Shown here: positions 6,240-9,691 of the stretch, one piece after another
How the letters are laid out: each line of letters begins with the position of its first letter
Position numbering within the stretch: position 1 is the stretch's first letter
Source of the DNA: Chroococcidiopsidaceae cyanobacterium CP_BM_RX_35
GTDB taxonomy: Bacteria > Cyanobacteriota > Cyanobacteriia > Cyanobacteriales > Chroococcidiopsidaceae
Length of the DNA stretch: 9,691 bases
Direction of reading: 5' to 3'
NCBI GenBank assembly: GCA_019242465.1
Contig: JAFAVL010000787.1
Span: 1-9,691, forward strand
The notes under the pieces: generated by a model
Told to the model about the DNA's origin: nothing
Databases searched by the model: none
What the model saw: the letters and a program-made list of their open reading frames with translations, nothing else
Made by a program: the position numbers and the translations under genes

Positions 6240-6701
6240 GATAAATTGTGTAAATGGGCAAAATGGAATACAAGAACTTATCTTTGGAGTAATTTCCCCA
6301 TGCTTGTTCATCAGCTTGGCTATTTTGAGTTGTCTTATGCCTACTTTGCACTGATAGCTAACTTATTCATCTAGCTCAGATGTTTTTCTTTTTACTGGCT
6401 TTCCTGTCAGTTGAAGGGTTCTACAAGAAATCGAAGGGAAGTACTTATCAGGGTCCAGATAGATACAAAAAACTATGCACCAAGCTGGGCTTTTAGCTCA
6501 AAATGGCTTAAACCTAACCTCTGAACGACCTCAACTTCACAGCTCACAATTAACTTAGCGAGATTCTGATCAAAATCCTAATTGATGACGAATTCTGTAA
6601 CTCCTTCTTTCCAATCTCTTCAATCGAGTAGGTATCAGCTTTATTAACCATAATCCACTCCATCACAAGCGCAAAGCAATACTTTAGATAGAATGAACAT
6701 C

Positions 6702-6729
6702 TTTCAGAAAAGCCTGAAACAGATTTTTT
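6702..6729 (+). terminator. Weak terminator-like stem-loop
   Basis: TTTCAG (6702-6707) pairs with CTGAAA (6714-6719) around a 6-base loop. Four bases later a run of six T follows (6724-6729). The stem is short and AT-rich, and no plus-strand gene ends nearby, so a functional role is doubtful. Confidence 0.2.
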
Positions 6730-6789
6730 AGCGGAACTAGAGAGCTTTAATAAAATTTATATCCAACCTGTAAACTCTTGTCCAGTATT

Positions 6790-6882
6790 TCAATCACACT
6801 TCATTAAAACTTCACGGAAGCAGTCTAACTCCATTTCTTGAAGTCGTAACTCTTCCAGAGCGATTGCGCGTAGATGTTGGCT
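6790..6882 (-). other. Open, coding-like continuation past the pentapeptide gene stop
   Basis: After the TGA at 6885-6883 the same frame stays open for 30 codons to a second TGA (6792-6790). The translation, SQHLRAIALEELRLQEMELD and then CFREVLMKCD, is rich in Leu, Glu and Arg and would form a strong amphipathic helix, unlike the low-complexity translation of the surrounding spacer. It could be the former C-terminus cut off by a stop mutation, the remnant of another gene, or chance. Confidence 0.3.
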
Positions 6883-8295
6883 TCAACGTTCTAATTCCCC
6901 AACCAATTTGTTAGGAATCCCTTCACAACCACCAGGAATTGTGGCTCTCGTTCTGGAGCCACCCCAAGCACAGCAGTAGTAACGCACTGGCTCCGAGAGT
7001 CGCTGGACATGGGTGAAGTTAGCGTTTTCGACCACAGCACCAGTGTAAACGCCTGTTTCGCAGTTGGGCAGCTCAGTATGACTGCGAGGGGTAGCGGTTT
7101 CAGCTGAACCGTAAAACATAAGGACTCCCTTTAAATCAGTTCCAACCAGCTGAGCATTGTACAAAACGGTACGGCTAAGGTTTGCCTTTGCTAAGTTACA
7201 GTAGCTGAGGTCAGTACGGATCAAACTGGTTTCACTCAGGTCGGTCCCACGCAGGTCAGTACCGGAAAGGTTGGTTCCAGCTAGCATGGCTTTCAAGTCA
7301 ATAACCCGCACACCGTAGAAGCGGTCTTCTTCATAGCCGCCGAAACCGTTGAGAATGGCTCGACCTAAACGCCGATCGCGCTTTAGAGGCGTTAGTAATT
7401 TGGAGTCGGACAAAAACCGGATTATTTTGGCTTTACCATCGGCATCCACGCTGCCGAGAATGGCAGCGGTGCGACCTTCGGCGATCGCCCGTTCCTGGGG
7501 CCAGTCTTCCAAGAGCCCTTGCTCATCTAACACTAGCTCCGAAATGCCCTGAAAGTAGGTATCAATAGTCTGCTGCTGGGTAATCAGGTTTTGCTGAACA
7601 ATCAGGAAGTTTTGCTGAGTCGTCAGTTCCCTGGAAATAACGTACTGCCGCCAAGCAACATAAACAGCAACAATGGCAATGAGAATTTGCCCCACGGCTC
7701 CAACCACCTCGCCTAAGGCCCCGATCGCACCCCAGTCTAGCTGAGCAGACCAAGCCAAAATCCAGCGATTGACACCAGTGAACTGGAATAAGCCGATAAC
7801 GGCAACTGCCATTCCCATCGCTGCCACCAACAGCGATCGATCTTGCGGTGAAAGCATCTCAGTTAATACTGCTTGCCACCACGGCAAAAGCACAAACAGT
7901 GACAGTAGCAGAGCCAGCAGTGTTCCTAATAAGCCAATTAAAAAGTTATTTAGGGCTAGCCCTAGAAAAACGATCGCGATCGCCCCTAAGATTATCAGGG
8001 TAATCCTTGGCTCAGCTGTCCTATTGCCACCAGTCCGCTGCTTAACAGCGAGACGGTTTTGAGCCTGCGCTCTTGAGTCGAGGAGTGGGACAGAGTTGTG
8101 TAAGGGTGATTGCCCTACCTCAATCGCTCCAGCAGAGCCCCCTTGAGGCGTTGTGGTTTGCTCCTGCCCAGTTGCCACATCTGCTGGGGCTGTATCATTA
8201 TTACTTGTTTTACCCAGAGGCTCTGGCGGCAGGTCGCGAGGGGACTTGACCTCTGGGGAGGAATTGGGTTGGGAAGAATTAGAGTCAATCGTCAT
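6883..8295 (-). CDS. Membrane protein with C-terminal pentapeptide repeats
   Basis: 470 residues in four parts. Residues 1-97 are a polar, Pro/Ser/Thr/Gln-rich, probably disordered cytoplasmic lead. Residues about 98-215 are hydrophobic and hold three or four membrane spans (near 98-115, 116-137, 154-172 and 195-214). Residues 216-250 form a Gln-rich, probably coiled-coil stretch (RELTTQQNFLIVQQNLITQQ). After a small globular part come about nine or ten pentapeptide repeats (334-391: LSGTDLRGTDLSETSLIRTD and onward), which fold as a right-handed beta-helix. The end has VENANFTHVQRLSEP, two adjacent Cys (YYCCAWGG) and TRATIPGGCEGIPNKL, a closing pattern seen in cyanobacterial members. Such proteins are thought to be scaffolds; no catalytic site is visible. 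The ATG at 8295 lacks a good ribosome-binding site. Downstream, the frame remains open beyond the stop. Confidence 0.85.
   Translation of the reverse strand: MTIDSNSSQPNSSPEVKSPRDLPPEPLGKTSNNDTAPADVATGQEQTTTPQGGSAGAIEVGQSPLHNSVPLLDSRAQAQNRLAVKQRTGGNRTAEPRITLIILGAIAIVFLGLALNNFLIGLLGTLLALLLSLFVLLPWWQAVLTEMLSPQDRSLLVAAMGMAVAVIGLFQFTGVNRWILAWSAQLDWGAIGALGEVVGAVGQILIAIVAVYVAWRQYVISRELTTQQNFLIVQQNLITQQQTIDTYFQGISELVLDEQGLLEDWPQERAIAEGRTAAILGSVDADGKAKIIRFLSDSKLLTPLKRDRRLGRAILNGFGGYEEDRFYGVRVIDLKAMLAGTNLSGTDLRGTDLSETSLIRTDLSYCNLAKANLSRTVLYNAQLVGTDLKGVLMFYGSAETATPRSHTELPNCETGVYTGAVVENANFTHVQRLSEPVRYYCCAWGGSRTRATIPGGCEGIPNKLVGELER
7481..7488. repeat. HIP1 palindrome
   Basis: GCGATCGC inside the pentapeptide gene. 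Confidence 0.85.
7976..7983. repeat. HIP1 palindrome within a longer alternating CGATCGCGATCGC run
   Basis: The palindrome overlaps a second near-copy starting at 7971, giving a 13-base self-overlapping run inside the membrane-span region of the pentapeptide gene. Confidence 0.85.
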
Positions 8296-8360
8296 GCTTT
8301 TATTTTGCCAGCAGACTTAGTTCCAGGCTCCCTTTAATTTAGTTTTGGTCACCAGTCCTC

Positions 8361-8648
8361 TCAGATTTTTCTATCTGTACTGAGGGCAAGGGCCGCGTTG
8401 ATGGCATCCATTGCTGAACTTTGCCGGATCGCATCGGCGCTGTCAAACGCACCTTCCCAGCAGAGACCAAATTGATTGGCATGATTAAGGCTTTGTGCCC
8501 AAACTGAGTTGGCATTCTTAGTAATAAATTCTCTATATTTCTGTCTGTTGCTAGCTTGGTGAATGTGAAAGCACCTGCAATGTGAGAGGTGTTTTAGAGG
8601 CATGATTGAGATCAAGCTGATCGGTACTGTTCTTGAAAGTGCCACCAT
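8361..8648 (-). pseudogene. Fragment resembling the C-terminus of a GH76 glycoside hydrolase
   Basis: A 95-codon frame from ATG 8648 to its stop at 8361. Its last 70 residues look like a real protein end: HIHQASNRQKYREFITKNAN, SVWAQSLNHANQFGLCWEGA, FDSADAIRQSSAMDAINAAL. From memory this resembles the closing part of family 76 glycoside hydrolases (alpha-1,6-mannanase type), which end with 'YxxFIxxNAdSvW...NqfGlxWxGPFDxaDAxrQsSAlDALnAA'. Those enzymes are over 300 residues, so the whole catalytic part would be missing. The first 25 residues show no similarity and probably mark the break. No ribosome-binding site was identified. It lies between the pentapeptide gene and the ammonium transporter, all on the minus strand. 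The family name is an inference without a search; that it is a fragment is more certain than what it came from. Confidence 0.5.
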
Positions 8649-8690
8649 TAAAAATCAACGTCAGGTGCTGGAGAGTTGTTGTAAAGTCTG

Positions 8691-8726
8691 ATAAGCAAAA
8701 GAGCCCAGGTTGTTTACTGCAGGCTC
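8691..8726 (-). terminator. amt: Candidate terminator downstream of the ammonium transporter
   Basis: Read on the minus strand, GAGCC (8726-8722) pairs with GGCTC (8705-8701), with possible G-T pairs inside, and TTTTGCTT follows directly. It lies about 70 bases past the transporter stop, the right place for its terminator. The loop is long (16 bases) and the stem short, so the call is tentative. Confidence 0.4.
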
Positions 8727-8796
8727 AGGGCAACTTTATGAAAACCTGATGTCTCTTAACTATCCCTACTTTAACAGTAAAGATGAATCGGCTACT

Positions 8797-9691
8797 TTAG
8801 CGCAATTCCCCGGTGTTACCAGCCAGATCGAGTCTGGCAGCAAAGTCATCTCCATAACCTTCTTCACCATGTTCGCTAACATCGACCCCTTGTTCTTCGA
8901 CCATCGGTTTGACTCGCAGTTGCATGACTAAACTTAAAAGTTTGAGGATAACAAAAGTACCCACAGCTGCGACAACGTAGGTGGCTGCAACACCAATAAA
9001 TTGCTTGACCAATTGCTCTGGATTGCCGTAGAGGAGACCATCAGCTCCAGCCGAATTAACGGCTTTCGTGGCAAAGACCCCAGTCAGCAGGGCTCCTACC
9101 GTACCGCCGACGCCGTGGACAGGATAGGTGTCCAGAGAGTCATCAAACTGGAGTTTAACCCGAAGACTAACCGCAAAAAAACAGCAAACGGAGGTGATTG
9201 ATCCGATAAGAATTGCCCCTATGGGATTCACATATCCCGCCGCCGGAGTCACACCTACTAGTCCCGCTAGAAAACCAGTAGCGATCCCCAGTGCAGTTGG
9301 CTTACCCCTCAAAACCCACTCGAAGATGACCCAGGTAAGACCAGCCGCAGCGGTAGCTACCATTGTGGCGACAAAAGCCACTGCTGCCAGCGCTCCTGAT
9401 GCTAATGCGCTACCAGCGTTAAATCCGAACCAGCCAAACCACAGCAGCCCAATTCCTAGTAAGACAAAGGGCACGTTATGGGGGGCGTGCGGTTGCACTC
9501 CATAGTCTCTGCGCTCCCCAATCACCCAAGCGGCGACCAAAGCCGAAACACCAGAGCTAATGTGAACGACTGTACCTCCAGCAAAGTCGAGAGCACCAAG
9601 TGCCCCGATCCAGCCTTTGCCCCAAACCCAGTGAGCTAAGGGCGAATAAATCAAGGTAGACCAAATGAGTACAAACCAGAAGTAAGCCTTA
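8797..9691 (-). CDS. amt: Ammonium transporter, N-terminus outside the window
   Basis: The frame is open to the window edge and gives the last 297 residues, starting KAYFWFVLIWSTLIYSPLAH; roughly the first third is missing. Amt proteins form trimers in the cytoplasmic membrane and conduct ammonium taken up for GS-GOGAT assimilation. DFAGGTVVHISSG carries the first of the twin pore histidines (codon 9564-9562), and DTYPVHGVGGTVGALLTG carries the second (codon 9117-9115). GLLWFGWFGFNAGSAL and the hydrophobic runs between give about eight spans. The cytoplasmic tail, MVEEQGVDVSEHGEEGY, is the conserved region contacted by the PII-family protein GlnK/GlnB, so control by nitrogen status through PII is likely. 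The promoter is outside the window. TTG 9654 is an internal leucine codon, not a start. Confidence 0.95.
   Translation of the reverse strand, partial: KAYFWFVLIWSTLIYSPLAHWVWGKGWIGALGALDFAGGTVVHISSGVSALVAAWVIGERRDYGVQPHAPHNVPFVLLGIGLLWFGWFGFNAGSALASGALAAVAFVATMVATAAAGLTWVIFEWVLRGKPTALGIATGFLAGLVGVTPAAGYVNPIGAILIGSITSVCCFFAVSLRVKLQFDDSLDTYPVHGVGGTVGALLTGVFATKAVNSAGADGLLYGNPEQLVKQFIGVAATYVVAAVGTFVILKLLSLVMQLRVKPMVEEQGVDVSEHGEEGYGDDFAARLDLAGNTGELR

Larger units (their letters stand above)
6224..6882. other. AT-rich spacer without a convincing gene
   Basis: About 660 bases between the PEP-CTERM gene and the end of the pentapeptide gene. Plus-strand frames near 6126-6374 overlap the neighbouring signal-peptide region and show no family. 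On the minus strand a 33-codon frame, ATG 6651 to TAA 6550-6552 (begins MVNKADTYSIEEIGKKEL), has GGAG six bases before the ATG but no recognisable similarity. Also present are a small stem-loop at 6702-6729 and the open continuation of the pentapeptide gene frame at 6790-6882. No tRNA, insertion-sequence end or CRISPR repeat is seen. Confidence 0.5.

Noticed and set aside
6126..6374. Two overlapping plus-strand open frames upstream of the PEP-CTERM gene
   Set aside because: They read the reverse of the signal-peptide region and the promoter area, with no family similarity.
6550..6651. 33-codon minus-strand frame with GGAG before its ATG
   Set aside because: No recognisable similarity or membrane profile, and it lies in AT-rich spacer where such frames are expected by chance; kept only as a note under the spacer.
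8553..8690. Second minus-strand frame (reads LTLIFNGGTFKNSTDQLDL and on) overlapping the start of the GH76-like fragment
   Set aside because: The translation looks protein-like but has no start codon, ends at an internal stop and does not match the missing part of the fragment; too little to call.
1..9691. CRISPR array, insertion sequence, toxin-antitoxin or defence system
   Set aside because: No spaced direct repeats, transposase, terminal inverted repeats, paired small toxin-antitoxin genes or defence-associated domains are visible on either strand.

Overview
The window reads as chromosomal DNA of a cyanobacterium. It carries psbQ (the lipid-anchored CyanoQ subunit of photosystem II), a CYP110-type cytochrome P450, a RbcR/CbbR-type LysR regulator, a PEP-CTERM surface protein and a pentapeptide-repeat membrane protein. 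It also has three copies of the cyanobacterial HIP1 palindrome GCGATCGC. Which cyanobacterium cannot be decided from the sequence; the mix of families suits a large-genome lineage.

Layout, left to right. (1) 1-690: the 3' end of a LysR regulator gene, a 290-bp spacer holding a strong stem-loop, then a 36-codon single-span membrane protein gene with a good Shine-Dalgarno. (2) 745-1451: a LuxR/NarL-like regulator split by a frameshift just before its DNA-binding domain. (3) 1472-2984: a perfect TATAAT box and a complete cytochrome P450 gene. (4) 4629-2981, minus strand: psbQ and a ThiO-like FAD oxidase in a two-gene operon with overlapping stop and start. The oxidase meets the P450 gene tail to tail with four shared bases. 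(5) 4722-5150: a small unnamed protein divergent from psbQ, with the C-terminal half of a DUF29 protein stranded directly behind it. (6) 6223-5435, minus: an exported choice-of-anchor C protein with a PEP-CTERM tail. (7) 6224-6882: a 660-bp AT-rich stretch without a convincing gene. (8) 8295-6883, minus: a membrane protein with pentapeptide repeats. (9) 8648-8361, minus: a short fragment resembling the C-terminus of a glycoside hydrolase family 76 enzyme. (10) 9691-8797, minus: an ammonium transporter cut by the window edge.

The genes do not form one pathway. The only clear operon is psbQ with the oxidase. The stretch also holds one disrupted regulator and two gene fragments (DUF29, GH76-like), which points to a region undergoing gene decay. 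I did not find a convincing undescribed system. The items most worth a second look are the 36-residue membrane protein, the frameshifted regulator, the psbQ-oxidase coupling and the continuation of coding-like sequence past the stop of the pentapeptide gene.
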